A DNA stretch of 64,000 nucleotides, taken from Ophiodon elongatus (Eukaryota > Chordata > Actinopteri > Perciformes > Hexagrammidae). The notes beneath the pieces were generated by a model. The model did not search any database and had not been told where the DNA came from. It was given only the letters and a program-made list of their open reading frames with translations. Positions 46,589-59,619 of the stretch are shown piece after piece (within the stretch, counting starts at the first letter, position 1; every line of letters begins with the position of its first letter). The position numbers were made by a program, and so were the translations under genes. The stretch spans positions 1,093,501 through 1,157,500 of the forward strand of contig JACSYO010002159.1 of the NCBI GenBank assembly GCA_016806645.1. Direction: 5' to 3'.

Positions 46589-47809
46589 ATGGAGGACTTG
46601 AAAACTTCGGACCGTTTCTTCCACAAGTCCTCATTCAGCATCAGCAGCCTGTTGTTGAGACGAGATGGAGTGGTGGGGGACGCGCAGTCTCCTTCTGCGT
46701 CCCAGAAACTGCGCTCCGCACATCCAGAGAAACCCAGTCAAGAGGCAAACTCTGGCAGAGGCAAGACCTGCGAACCCCCCAAACTGCGCACCAAAGCAGA
46801 AATCAAAACGGTGACTTCAAATGGAAAGCGAGAAGGAAATAATGGCGAATCAAAGAAAAGCGGCGGAGCAGAAGAAAGCGTAAAACCTGAGAAACCTCCT
46901 TTTAGTTATAACGCGCTCATCATGATGGCGATCCGCCAGAGCCCGGAACGACGGCTCACGCTCAACGGCATCTATGAGTTCATCATGGACAACTTCCCGT
47001 ACTACCGGCAGAACAGACAAGGGTGGCAAAATTCAATCAGGCACAACTTGAGTCTGAATAAGTGTTTCGTGAAAGTGCCGCGCCACTATGATGACCCGGG
47101 TAAAGGCAACTACTGGATGCTGGACCCCTGCAGCGAGGACGTCTTCATAGGCGGCACATCGGGGAAACTCCGGCGCAGGGCCACAGCTGGCTCCAGAACC
47201 AAGCTTGCACTCAAACGGGGAGGAGGTCGTCTGATGTCCTCCGGCACTGCGACCAGCGTGACCTTGGCCGCAGCGGGTTCATTTTACTGGCCGGTGCCGC
47301 CGTTTCTGCCTCTCCAAGCGCCAGTGCGCACTCACCTTGGCGCAGGGACTTATCTGAGCGCTCATCCCCGCTTCCCAAACCACGCCACGTCGATGGTTTC
47401 ACAGCGGTCCCGATTGAGTGCAACAAGTGCTGCAGACGCCGACCGGTTCGTGCAGACGCACCAGGAGATGTCTTACATTGGGCTCAGTTGCGCGCAGTCC
47501 CGACGCCATCAGATTGGCACCTCCTGCGCCGCTTTCTCCACATCCATCCCTGCATGCACCCTGCCGCTGTCGGATCCGTACTCTTTTAACATGATCTCCG
47601 GACAGGCCAGCTACTTTTACTCTCACCAAATACCATGTGCCGCGACGTTTAGTCCGTGCCAAGAGGAGTGCGCCACGTCCAAGACGTCTCCGGGACAATT
47701 CCTATCCAAGAACGGCCACTCAGACCTCGGGGGGTTCTGTAATGACTTTCCAAATTACTGCCCTCTAGTCAATCCAAGCCCCCCTTCGTCTTGGAATATA
47801 GAAAAATAG
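46589..47809 (+). CDS. FoxG-type forkhead transcription factor
   Basis: A single-exon gene, 406 residues. The N-terminus has FSISSLL (about 16-22), an eh1-like Groucho/TLE-binding motif placed as in FoxG1. The forkhead DNA-binding domain spans about 101-195: EKPPFSYNALIMMAIRQSPE, GIYEFIMDNFPYYRQNRQGW, QNSIRHNLSLNKCFVKVPRH, GKGNYWMLDPCSEDVFIGG, then KLRRRATAGSR. The C-terminus keeps FoxG landmarks (SFYWPVPPFL, ISGQASYFYSHQIP). FoxG1 is a telencephalic patterning repressor. It lacks the long His/Pro/Gln-rich N-terminal stretch of mammalian FOXG1 and has extra Cys in the C-terminal half, so it is more likely one of the additional teleost foxg1 paralogues (b, c or d) than the FOXG1 orthologue. 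Choice among them is not possible here. Confidence 0.92.
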   Translation: MEDLKTSDRFFHKSSFSISSLLLRRDGVVGDAQSPSASQKLRSAHPEKPSQEANSGRGKTCEPPKLRTKAEIKTVTSNGKREGNNGESKKSGGAEESVKPEKPPFSYNALIMMAIRQSPERRLTLNGIYEFIMDNFPYYRQNRQGWQNSIRHNLSLNKCFVKVPRHYDDPGKGNYWMLDPCSEDVFIGGTSGKLRRRATAGSRTKLALKRGGGRLMSSGTATSVTLAAAGSFYWPVPPFLPLQAPVRTHLGAGTYLSAHPRFPNHATSMVSQRSRLSATSAADADRFVQTHQEMSYIGLSCAQSRRHQIGTSCAAFSTSIPACTLPLSDPYSFNMISGQASYFYSHQIPCAATFSPCQEECATSKTSPGQFLSKNGHSDLGGFCNDFPNYCPLVNPSPPSSWNIEK

Positions 47810-50704
47810 AGTAACAGTCATAGTGCCCAGTTTTGAAGATGTCTGTGTTTAGATTAACAACGTTAACATTTTACTTAAAAGAGTACCTGCAGATTGGAAT
47901 TTTTTGAGTTCATGAAAAGCTCATGAAATAGATCCCGCAATATTTCCCCAAGAATGTCTTTGTATTGACAGTGACAGATATCTTGATTGAAATTTGAAAT
48001 GTTTGTACTGTGTCGCTTCATCGCCACAAGGCGTGTTGTGCAATTTGTGTCAAATTAACACCAATTAGCTGAAGCATAAACAACACGAGTCAGAGTCTCA
48101 CATGCACTGAGGTTTTAACAAAGGCTTCATAGCACACAAGACATTTCCAAAACTGTGCAAAAATATGTATTTGCGCATCGTTTTTTATTTTTGAAACACT
48201 TCAGTGTATCCAGGGAAAGAGTCAAATTAAACTTTTGTTTTTATGTAATAAATTCCCACTTTGGTCTGAAACTGTTAACTGAAACTATATCATTGTTTTA
48301 GAAACACTGCAGTCCACTTTCTCATGAATTATTTCCACATATATGTATGCACTTGCCAGTATAGAAATTGAGTGATGTTTGCGCGCATGTCACAGTTTTA
48401 GGCCTAATGTCATCATCTGAATTTACCAACAAAATACCATAAAATGTCATTCTAGAAATAAATTCAATTAAAAACAAAATTAGCATTATGTCTTTTTTAA
48501 TTTACCAGCATGTTGACCGAGACCGTTGATGAAGTTCTGATATGTTTAGTTCCATCAAACTTATGAAAACATCTAATACAAATATGTGTATTCCACTGAG
48601 GTGAACTCGTTCTAAAATATAGAAAAGTATACATTAAGTGAAAAAATACGCTTTTAAATTTAATGCATTTATTGTCTTCAACTTTGATTTAAAAAAAAAA
48701 AAAAGGCATTACCATTTTAATTAGCCTACATGTAATTAAACGATAAATAATTCATTTCTAATTGTGTTTTCTTTTCATCTCATTAAAATCTACTGTTGTT
48801 GATTGTTCTTATTTGTGCTGTTATTAAATGTTTCACTCTGGAGATTGGAGCCCACACAGCAAGGACGATGGACTGATTCAATTATTTGAAATAATTTGTG
48901 AAGTTGCGGGAGGGAGCCCTCTTTATGGACATGCTGTGATCCGCTAATTATTATTATTATTTTTTTTTTTTGTATATCAACAGTTCAAATGTGCACCTGA
49001 AGCTTAGGAGACGTCATGTGCGCAGACTGCGATGACACTTCAACAGTCATGATATTTCCAGTCCCGCTGATCTTATTGATCTGTCTTGTGTTGCACCCGG
49101 CACTGACATCACTGCCGGTTAAACTTTCCGTCACCTCTATAGTCTCCCTTATATGTAGATTCATACGGAAATAGATGTATGCGGATAAAGATTAGTGCTC
49201 CTTTCTGGACGGCTGCCTCCGTGGGACAAAAGAGTCTCTTTATCAAGAGACCCCAGCCCGTCACCTCCTTGCAGTCACATTCACGAACGCCTGTGGTTAA
49301 AGCAGACTGGGCTGGATCAGGTAACTTCTGTTGGCAAACTCACACTCCAGATAGATGCCAAGATAGTAATATTTTCATTACTTGCATGAGTAATTGTGGT
49401 CGCATGTAGAAAGCAGAGGACAGAGCTGTGAATCAACAGGTTTATAATGCAAGGATGAGTTTTATACCCTGAGGCAGGAGAAAGAAGATATGTTTTCTGT
49501 TGTAATAAATAAGCACCTTTTTTTTTTGACAGCTCCACTGATAACAGATATAAATCACCCTGCTAATACAGATAGATTACATGCTTTCACTTGACAGTTG
49601 AATTGGGACAGTTTGGTGCTGATATCTGATCATGAAAGTTATATATAAAAAAGAAGAGTTTTTTTTTCACCATGGTTTCCGGTTGTGATCACTGAGCCCA
49701 TTTTCTTGAAATCTTGCCAATATAAAGTGAAACAGTTTACCATTATAATATTTAAGGGACTGAAAAGAGTTGAAAGGAGGGTAGTGTGTTTTTATAAGAG
49801 AGCAAGGCTTTTTAGTTTTAGTTTTAAAATCTGATTTATATTTAATTTAATTATTCCTTTGTAAGATTACATTGAATAATAATAATAATCATAAAAAAGT
49901 CACATATTCCAAAATAGATGCCTTTTCCATGAGCCAGGGGACACTATAGTCCTTTCTCATCAGGGATTTGTTTTCTCTATCAAAATCAGATTATAGGACC
50001 AATATGTGTTGCAAATCAGAATAGACACCGATATTCATAGGAAGATCGTAATGTATTCTGTAGTAGAACCCATAACTACAGCAGGTCCAACTTTCACTAT
50101 TTTGCATCATAAACAAAAGAACAGTGAAATGTGTCAAAGTGCACCTGAAATAATAAATTCAGAATCAAACAGAGCCAATAGATTTCTCCTCTAACCCAAC
50201 CCAAGAACCAGTCCCCAAAGAAAGCAATGTATTTGGCCCTGATCGTACAAATAAAGTACAAACGTAATCTTACACACTATGTGTTGTTTCAGGGTGATAC
50301 ACGTGTTCTCCTCTTCCCCGTCTGTTTTATTGGTTGTAGGTTAATCTCTACTCTCCTAATTGGGCAAGTCCCATCACAGGCCATTGCCACACTTTGCTCA
50401 TTTTACAGGCCCATTGCTCCATAGTTTGAGATTGTAAGTCTTTTGGCTGAGCTGTGCTTTATAAAAATGTAGTACAGCCCTGGAAAGCAATCCCACACAC
50501 TCACCTTTCTCAACAGCACACAGGCTGCCATTATCTGCAGCAAGCGGCCTCCACAGGTAGATCTGCCACCCAATGAAATAAGGTGGGTGGGTTATACACC
50601 CCCAGGCGTCTGCCTGTCTCTTGCCAGAAAGCCAATCTCTCAATGTCTCATTGCTGCTGTGTAGATAATGTAGCCTACATCCCTCTCTTTCTCTCTCACA
50701 CACG

Positions 50705-50755
<51 letters not shown>

Positions 50756-51340
50756 TCCCCTGGTTCTTGTTGTGTTAAAGAGCAAAACAAAGACTTATCT
50801 GTTTGGGTATGGTATCACTTTGGCTGCTCACTCTGCCATCTCTTTTCCTGTGACAATTTATTCAACAGTTAGGGCCTTTGTGGTTTATGTACTGCATGAT
50901 ATATATACCACATCCTAAAACAACACAATACATAATCATAATCATAAAAAATGTAGTACGGATATGATCCTCTCTTTGGTTTCATTTTGATCGACAACCA
51001 AATTCTGCAGAGCAGATCACCAGCTGTAGAGGAATAGGTAATTAAACGCACACACAGTATCAAACGTAAAAGTAGTCGACACATTATGTGTTTGAATATT
51101 AACCCAGTCTGCGTTATGGGATTATTATATATGGTTATTATAACTGATGCATTAACGCCTTTTAATTTTGTAGTCGGACAACTATAATTGGAAATTAATT
51201 TATAATACTTGCATTTTAAATTTAATGTAGACGTATAACGTAGAATAAAGTGTATAAACTAGAGCACAAGTACAAGTACTTCAAAATTGCACAGTAATAA
51301 AGTGTATAAATGTTGGTTTGATTGTACATTCCCATTGGAC
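47810..51340. other. Spacer between the forkhead gene and snrpd2
   Basis: AT-rich, no supported gene. The forkhead 3'UTR is included (several AATAAA, for example near 48247). A (CA)n tract is at 50707-50752 and poly(A)/poly(T) runs are frequent. Confidence 0.5.
50707..50752. repeat. (CA)n microsatellite
   Basis: About 46 nt of CA in the foxg-snrpd2 spacer, preceded by a short CT tract. Confidence 0.95.
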
Positions 51341-51510
51341 AGTAGCAACCCGGAAGTTATTACAAAAAGGTTGAGGCGCGTACTTGTTGACCCGGAAGTA
51401 GCTCGAGCCACGCGAGTGTAGCAGAATCGTTACGGATACGAAGTAAAAGCACCCGGTGGAGTCGAGCAGGAAACGATCTGAGAAGACTGTGTTTTTATAA
51501 ATCAACAACC
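51341..51510 (+). promoter_or_regulatory. snrpd2: snrpd2 promoter with paired ETS sites
   Basis: ACCCGGAAGT occurs at about 51349-51357 and again at 51391-51399, with an inverted CCAAT (CCCATTGGAC) just upstream. A third GCCGGAAGTC lies in intron 1 at 51571-51580. TATA-less, ETS/GABP-driven promoters of this kind are usual for housekeeping genes. Confidence 0.6.
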
Positions 51511-54500
51511 ATGTGAGTATCTCTAATTATCCGTCAGTCTTTGGGAGGGCAGTCAGTTTTCAGTCTCAGCGCCGGAAGTCTGAGTCGCAGCCGAAAGCTA
51601 AACAGTTAAAGTGCTCAGCATATTAGCATGTTAGCATGTTCAGAGAGCCGAGGCCAGGTAGCTGGAGTTGAACCCCTTTGTATAACTTTTAGATACCATG
51701 TATACTTCACCCCAGCTGTGTCACAACTCCCTCTCTTATACAGTATGAAAATAAAAAGCCTAATCCGTTCGTTTTGAACTCGTATGATTTAAAATTGAAA
51801 AGTAGCGCGTCGGAACTCGCACAATAGCATCGATAGCATAGCCGACTGCTAATGCCGAGCTCTTGCGTTGCAGGGTTCGCGCATGCGCTGTCTCGCATTT
51901 GATAAATTATGCTGCTATAGATTTTAATTGATTTTGAGTCTATATGAGGCGAAGTTAATAGTCTTGTTTTCATGTACTGCATGGTATATAGATATTAAGT
52001 AAAATAACTTATTCCACATTTAATTACGGTGAAATAAACATTGCAATTGTTTTATTGGAATATTTCAGTGGACGTTTGAACCCTCTAATAAATGTAAAAC
52101 TGATGACATTCCTATTAATCCGAGTTCCCCATGTATAGTGAACAAATTGACTTTTTTTGTACAGTATGGTAATTTATTTGATTCAAGTGTGTGTGTATAT
52201 ATATATGTGTGTGTGTGTGTTAGATAGCTGGCATCCTGTGGCAACATTCTTTCTCTGTTGTATAAAATTGAACTTTTACTTAGTTTTTATTTTGTTCCAC
52301 AAGTAGTCACACAAGCAATTAGACTTAAGGGGGGGGGGCAAGAAAATGGTACAATCAAAAGCTGACATTACTCCTATCTACCATTCTCATCATACTTATT
52401 TATAAATCAATATTACATTTTTTTTTTTTTTTCAGGAGTCTGTTAACCAAGCCCAAGTCCGAGATGACCCCTGAGGAGCTCCAGAAACGAGAGGAAGAGG
52501 AGTTCAACACCGGCCCTCTGTCGGTGCTCACCCAGTCCGTCAAGAACAACACTCAGGTCCTCATCAACTGTCGCAACAACAAGAAGCTGCTCGGAAGAGT
52601 CAAGGCTTTTGACAGGTACGGAGCCCAGTCACTGACTTATTTACCAGGTTTGCAAGTAGGATATGTGATTAATACTTGATTTTGATCAAGTATCAATATT
52701 TATTCACGTTTTTGTTATTACATTTAATTTAGGTTTGTATTTAGTCTTTTTTTCCACCAATGACTAGAAATGTTCACGGTCATTTTGATAAATCAGATAT
52801 TTTCAGTCATCCCAGAAACCATCAGAAATGCACATGAAGTATTGGCTATCAACTTGAACAATTAATATTTGATAATTGTCATTGCAATAAATAACAAAAA
52901 AATCGTGAAAGTAAAGAGGAAAAAAAACAAATGTCCTTGTTTTGCATGGAACGATCGGAAAGCTTCATGTCATCATTATACTGGCCAAAATAATTGTGAT
53001 TTGTCATATTATCCCAACAATCATAAAATATGCTTAAAACTCTTAAAATAGCACTAAACGTACTGAAATCACTTTACCTTACAATAGATTATGAATCAAA
53101 TGTTTTTATTTTATCACAGATAGGACAACTCATTTTTAGTGAAAAATAAAAAATAATCTTTAATAAATGAATCGTAAATCATCACGTCTCCCTGCATAAA
53201 GGGTTGAATAAAATAACACGAGTCTCATGATAATTCCTGTATTTATTTAAAATCAGGCGCTATTTTTCACTTCTCTCCCATGAAAGCGAGCTAGACAGCT
53301 TTTTAAGTCACCCAAGTGACAATATTCCCAATAATAATAACTTTATTTATATAGCACCTTTCAAAATAGAGTTTGCAAAGTGCTCTACAGAGAAGCAATG
53401 CAAAGCCAAAACAAAAATAACTGCATAAAAGGACGACATCACGTAAAAGCAATTCTATAAAAATGGGTTTTAAGTGATTTAAAATAAGTCACTGATTCTG
53501 CGATCCCTATCTAATAATAATAATAATAATGGAAATTCACCATGATCAACTTATTGTGAGTGTTTTTTATTGTGATATAGTCCTATATCGACCCATCCTT
53601 AGTCCTTGTTAACAAATTAATTTTCTTGCCATTATCTTTACTTATTTTTGCTATTCTCATCTCTTTTCTGTGAGTTTTGCTCTTAACTGGATAAACTTGT
53701 GATAAATTGCTTGTTTCAGCTGGATGAACAAGTGGCTTGTTCATAAGAAGTAGCACATTCATTTTGTTCATTTAAAATATTTAAACATTTAAAAAATCTT
53801 TTAAATAACAATGTCTCCTCTTGGCAAACCTCGGCTCTGTTTTTAGAAGTGTATCTGTACTTGCTGCAAGAACACCAGCATCATGTTCTGCTAGCATTAT
53901 TATCTGGTCTTGAATATCACAATACAAATCATATCCACAACGCTACCTACACTTAACGAGCGCAGCGCAAAGTTTTGGGGAGGAGACAGATGGAGAAGTT
54001 GCCCCTCAACCATAAACATCTCTAAATGCACAGTAGGGTGCAGATACTGGAGAGTTTTTCTTATTGTGAATTAACTAAACTCACCTCAATATCATGGGGG
54101 GGGTGAAACTGTGTGGGCAAGTTTCATTCACACAAAAACGTTACCAGAGCGCAAAAACACTTTCACAGTTTCAGGTTCCTGCTGTCGGCAATCAGCTGGC
54201 AAAAACATGAAGCGCATAGTTTCATGTCAGTAGTTGAAAAAAATGTATTAATAGTGCAGCCGGCAACCTTGTGTAATCATCAGCGCTGCACTTTGACAGA
54301 AGAATAGGAGTGGTCCTTACAGGACACAAAAAACATCTTTTGTAAAGGAGCGATACGGGAGGTGGTCAACAACGTTATCGTCCACAGGAGATGATGTTAC
54401 ACTGGTTATAGCGCCAGAGGATGATCCTGAACAGCAACCTGCTTAAAGACCCTGAGCCAGCTGTCAAGTGGGGGAATATATCTTAAATACTATTGAGCTG

Positions 54501-55017
54501 TATACGTTGATGTGAGGAAAAAAAACGAAATCTTAAAAGCCTCTTAGTAAATTGGCACGACATGATGCTGATTGTCTATTGGCATTAAGTTTGTACAAGT
54601 TGTGTATTTAATTTCAGTAAAATATTTAAATTCCAGATTCACCTCAATAATTCTCAAGTTATTACCTCATGGTATCTGTGCATGGCTTGTCCAACAAGAG
54701 ATCATTTCAAAGTGCATTTCCTTTAAATCACCATTTGTGCGAGTGTTTTACGCAAGAGGCCCATTGTTTTTTGTTTTCTTCCTTTTAAAATAAATCTATA
54801 ATACTATGTTTTAATGTTTTATGATCCTCACTGTCCTTTCAGGCACTGCAACATGGTCTTGGAGAATGTGAAGGAGATGTGGACGGAAGTTCCCAAGAGC
54901 GGGAAGGGAAAGAAGAAGTCTAAGCCTGTGAATAAGGACCGCTACATTTCTAAAATGTTCCTCAGGGGAGACTCTGTCATCATCGTGCTGAGAAATCCTC
55001 TGATCACAGGAAAATAA
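51511..55017 (+). CDS. snrpd2: Small nuclear ribonucleoprotein Sm D2
   Basis: Sm D2 is one of seven Sm proteins that ring the Sm site of U1, U2, U4 and U5 snRNAs. Coding exons: AT at 51511-51512, then 52436-52615, then 54843-55017, total 357 nt, 118 residues, the usual length. The start codon is split: AT ends exon 1 at donor GTGAGT and G begins exon 2 after the TTTTTTTTCAG acceptor, giving MSLLTKPKSEMTPEEL. Sm1 motif: NTQVLINCRNNKKLLGRVKA, continuing FDRHCNMVLENVKEMW. Basic loop: KSGKGKKKSKPVNKDRY. Sm2 motif: SKMFLRGDSVIIVLRNP. It matches human SNRPD2 almost throughout as I recall it. Intron 2 is 2.2 kb and holds a dispersed repeat. Poly(A) signal at 55280-55285. Confidence 0.97.
53315..53545. 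repeat. snrpd2: Dispersed teleost repeat in snrpd2 intron 2
   Basis: Starts at AATAATAATAACTTTATTTA and continues TATAGCACCTTTCAAAATAG, AAAGTGCTCTACAGAG, GCATAAAAGG, GGGTTTTAAGTGATTTAAAA, ending in another (AAT)n run. I recognise the TATAGCACCTTTCAAA...AAGTGCT layout as a common teleost interspersed repeat; class not assigned. Confidence 0.6.
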
Positions 55018-55285
55018 ACTCTTTGTAAGCGTCCAGCTGAATCGATCACAGAGCCCTTTTTTCCTTCTTTTTTTTTTTTTTTTTTTGAATGGTTTGAAGG
55101 CAGCGGACTCAAACTAATCGAAACCTGTTTGTGTTGTTGTTGTGTTGTCGTTTGGATCACTGCAGTCACTAATGGGTAAGATACATAGTGTCAAGAATGA
55201 TGTCCGGAAGGGCCATTTAGTCACAAGAATACCTGCTTTTGCGGTGTCAACAGAAGTCCTCTGTATTTTTCATTTTAATAATAAA

Positions 55286-58180
55286 AGTGATGGATAGATT
55301 CAAGTGTTGTGAAGTTGATTTTGTTTGTTTCAGCTTTCAAGATTCTCCAGCTTTGAAAACATTTAAGGCTGCTTTGATTTTAGTTGTTTTTTTTTTATCA
55401 TCTATTGCGCGCTGAATCAGATGTGTTGGAGAAAGTTCTTTTTAGTCCATTTTTTTTCTCCCCGGGTATCCTTGCCGGCCTCCTCCTCCTCCCGCTGTCA
55501 CCCTTTCACTCTCCCCTGACAGCATCTTAGGTGTCGGGCTTGATTTCAGTCAGCAGCGCTCAATATGCGACAAACTGCCGTTTAAAGGCCCGCTGCATTA
55601 TTGATGAGACCAGATGTGCTGACTGTCACTTCACACCCTCCTCTCACTCCCGTTTCAGGCCGTTCCCCTCTGCCGCTCCGCTCAGCCCCTCCTGACCACT
55701 TTGTTAATTGTCTTAATAGCTTAACAGCGAGTCTCGCCTTACTTCTCTCGAACAGTTGGCACCTAACCTCTCGCTCTTTGGCGCTCTCGAATTTAGTGGT
55801 CAAGTCTACAGGATTTTGAGTGAATTTAAAAAAAAAAAAAAAAAAAAAAGAAGCTTGTCTGTATTTAATAATTTTTTGCGGAGAGCCGAATGGCATCGAT
55901 TTTTGAATCGCTGTTGAAATCCCCTTTGGTTTATAGATACAGGCCTTATAATTGCAATACATCGTATCGTTTCTGTGTCTAAAAGCATCTTATATTCCCT
56001 TTATTTAAAATCTACTTCACTCTGCCTGAACTTTCCTTCCAGTTCCAGCATTCTGCTCTAATATATTTAAAGGAAATGTGTCATATCTTACTTCATACTA
56101 TGAGTGCTGATCCTGGCGTGCCTAAGGCCAGCACCTGTGGTGGATCTGTGTGGACGAGGCCTCTGATTTACAGCTCTCAGGTGAAGCCTGCTGGGTCCAA
56201 AGGAGGAGCGAGACCTCGGGAGGATCTGTGTGAACTCTGAATTTGAACTGCAGTGAACTTCTATGACTCTTCTGTGACTAACGTAGTGGTACCTATTGCA
56301 CTCCTGCTCCAGGCGAGTCTTGATTTTTATCAAAAGTTTGAAGAGATCGTGTTTCAAGGACCGGAAAACTGAAAAGTGTGAGCTGCGTGCCCCGAGGTGT
56401 GAAGAACCACAGCGGCTGCTTGAGGCCCAAACGACTCAACTGCTTGCTTCTTTCATAGTTTAAATATTGAGGTAATTTTAATCTCTAAATATTGTTGCAC
56501 ATATGCTCTTTTTGCTCTTTCTACCAACTACTGAACATGCATTAATATTTGCCTGGTTCATCTGATATGATGAGAAAGTGGGCTGATTGTCAAATCAAAA
56601 GTGCACTTGAAAGAGAAAAACTGGTAAAACTAATAGAAATACTTTATATACAGGAGCCTATGATTTTATATAGTGATGTAAAAACAATACTCCTTTTGCA
56701 AGGTTATGTCATTTTTAACCTGCTGCTTTCTTGTTATTTTTCAAGACCCCACATTGCTAATGTAATTTTGTCTTCTACGTGTGTCTTAGAAAAGCTGAAG
56801 CATCACCGAGCACACGGAGAAACATTTTGCTACTTTTATGAGCTTAATCTTTTGTTGTACTTTTTTTTTTTTTCTTCCTCCTCGCTGTTAGCCAGATGTT
56901 TTCCAGCTGTGAAATATTTTGCTTAGACATGGAAAGAGGAGAAATCAAGAGAAATCAAGGTAAGATTTTGCAATTTGATGAGAAGGCCCATTGTAATCGC
57001 AGCCTCTCGTTGGTCTTTATATTTGTGTTCAACGTGCATTTAAGTTTGTTTCTGCAGATTGATTTTATGAGATGAACAATAGCATGACTTTTATGTGTCG
57101 CGACATATCGTAATATCTTAGTCATGCAGCCAAGTAAAGAGCTGCAGACACCTCAGATATACTTTCATTAATATTCAATACAGAAGCTGTGTTTTACCCC
57201 ATAACACAGTTTAATGTGTTACAGAACAAAACCTCCCAAATCTATATGGCAGCAGACTGATCTCACAGGAAATTCATATTTGAATGATGCTTTTTTTTTT
57301 AATGAAGCATGATGCAAATGATGGGAAATCTAAACTCCACCAATTCAGTGGCAATTAACATGAAAATACATATGTGTAGACGCATTACAACAAATAATAA
57401 GACAGAGGAGATCAATGTGTTCCTCAACCTGCATATTACTATTGCACATACATACTCTTTATTAAAAGTGATCCTTGGGGCTCACACGTCGTGTAAAAAT
57501 CTACCGTCAGTGCAAGAATAACATAACCATCTACATATATTCACTATGTATGTGTCCAAAGTTTGGATGGGACTGTGTTTTGTCTTTCAGGCCTTTGAAA
57601 TAGATAAAGCCACCTATTAATGCTGAATTACAAATATCCTGTGGTGCAGGACCGTGTTGACAAGTTTGCTATCAGGTCCTTGATGTATTCAGATGAGCCC
57701 TTAAAGCTGACACAAAGCAGCTTGCTTCAGAGGACAAAGTTAGACATATAAAGCTAATTGAGCACCAGAGGATGCCCACAGAAATTCAGCCTAATAAAAC
57801 TTGAGTTGGCTCTGCAGCATTGGTTTTTTTAGGATGCATGGATGATGTGTCACGAGCAAGATTAATATAATTTCACGTTGAGGCTATTGAATTCAAGAAA
57901 GGTTGACCTATCTTTAGGTTATTGTGGATGAAGTCACATCTCAAAATAATTCCCGTCACAGTTGCAGCATCCTGGCCCAAAGCACTGTCAAATAGCCGAT
58001 AGGTCTATTTGGAGATGCCTGAGATAAAAACAACTTTGGGGACCTCATTTGTTGGGTATCATCGTGCACTTTTCTCATGTTACTGAACTCATCCCAAAGA
58101 CACTTCGAGAAGTCTCGTTCCCTCCAGATTTTGGGGATGGGAGGGGAAGGGAGAGGGGGGGTTCATGAGCAGGAAGGCAG
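55286..58180. other. Gene-free region downstream of snrpd2
   Basis: No gene found. A 55450-55800 block has a complex, balanced texture (TTTAAAGGCCCGCTGCATTA, TTAATTGTCTTAATAGCTTA) and may be a conserved element. The remainder is AT-rich with homopolymer runs (poly-A at 55829-55849). Confidence 0.45.
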
Positions 58181-58199
58181 ATGTTTTATTCAGTAGGTA

Positions 58200-58570
58200 A
58201 GCGATAAGAGGGGGGAAGTGTGATTATGATAGCGATCGGCCATGCATCGATACTCGAGCCTCCGGGCAACGCGACACCTTTGCAGCGCATCGACCGGGCC
58301 CCGGTAACCGGAGCAGCCGCAGTTTGTTTTCTCCGCAGAGCCACGGTCCGGGTGTCAGGGCCGCCAGGCCAGGTGGAGAGAGAAGACGAGGGGGGTGGGG
58401 GTGTGTCAGCTCCGTAAACACACAAACACCGCCTTCACTCATCTCTCTTTAAGTGTGAATGACAGCAACTGCAAGGACACAGTCGGTGCAGCCAAAACAA
58501 GAGGGATCGGGTGTATCGAGCTGCTGCATGTAGACCCGGGGCCTATTTACAAACAAGAGGGCCAAACTAC
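58200..58570. promoter_or_regulatory. Isolated CpG-rich patch
   Basis: A 370-bp island of CpG-rich sequence (CGATCGGCC, GGGCAACGCGACACC, CATCGACCGGGCCCCGG) in AT-rich surroundings. Overlapping ORFs on both strands are short and do not resemble a known family. It could be an unassigned promoter or non-coding first exon. Confidence 0.35.
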
Positions 58571-59619
58571 AGCCTGGGCTTTTGGAAAATTACATTTAAA
58601 TTATATTTCCATGTAAAAATGTACCTGGAGATGATGAGGACTTTTATTAGGCTCCATATAAATCTCCTCACTGGCTTTAGATTATGTCTGGTGATGTTCC
58701 AGGACTAGCAGGGCCAGAATCAGGTCAGGGTTGTATAGGTCATGCATCCAAATTTCCCCATCAAATCCCACCCAGGAGACATTTTTACTTACAAGCTATA
58801 CTAATACATTCAATTTGACCTCTGCATTTGGTCCATCCTAAGCATTTAGAAGCAGTGGGCTGCTGTTAAGCTCCCACTTTGGAGCTTATTTTAACACGTC
58901 TTTTATTTTTAAATGTTTTCAAAAGTATGCTTTGAATCATAAATTCCACATTTAATTTAATTCATTTTTTTTATTTCACTTTTATTTTCAATGAGATTTT
59001 CTGTGCATTTTATATCCCTTTATTATTAATAAAACGTTGAGCTTGACAGTTCATTGTTGAAGACGTCACCTTGATGACAGCAGCTGCCCAAATCAAGGTC
59101 CACTTGGACCTCATCAGCTGCCATGACACTGTAGATGTTCATACTGTCCATTATGCTTGTATCTTGTTCTGTGAGCACTTGGCGATGGGTGGAGAATAAA
59201 TCACTTCAGTTGTATAATTTCTTCAGTGTTTTGCCCAAAAATAAAATAATAAAATATTTAGTTGAAAGGATATCAGAGAGACGCTTAAATAATGAAAAAT
59301 GTGTAATATGTATGAATTATGTAATAGAATTTTTTAATTTCTTTAATGTAATGTAAATCCCCAAATTCAAAATATTAGGCAGGACATGACCTTGGTGCAC
59401 AGCCGAGGAATAATGCATATTTTTTAATTTCTTTCATTTTTTATGTTCATATAATATCAAAACTGACTAATAGTTTTGCTGTTATATTTGTTAAAAAAAA
59501 CATATATATTATTTTGTATTGATATGTTTGTTACAGATTACACCACAAACCATTTGTTATGTTTCTGATGCTGAAACAAAAACACAGCTGATATTTGAAT
59601 AAGCAATACAAAAAAATAC

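Noticed and set aside
58220..58417. Adjacent restriction-site-like words (ATGCAT, ATCGAT, CTCGAG) suggesting vector contamination at 58.25 kb
   Set aside because: Flanking sequence continues as ordinary CpG-rich genomic DNA with no recognisable vector backbone, so it is probably chance.
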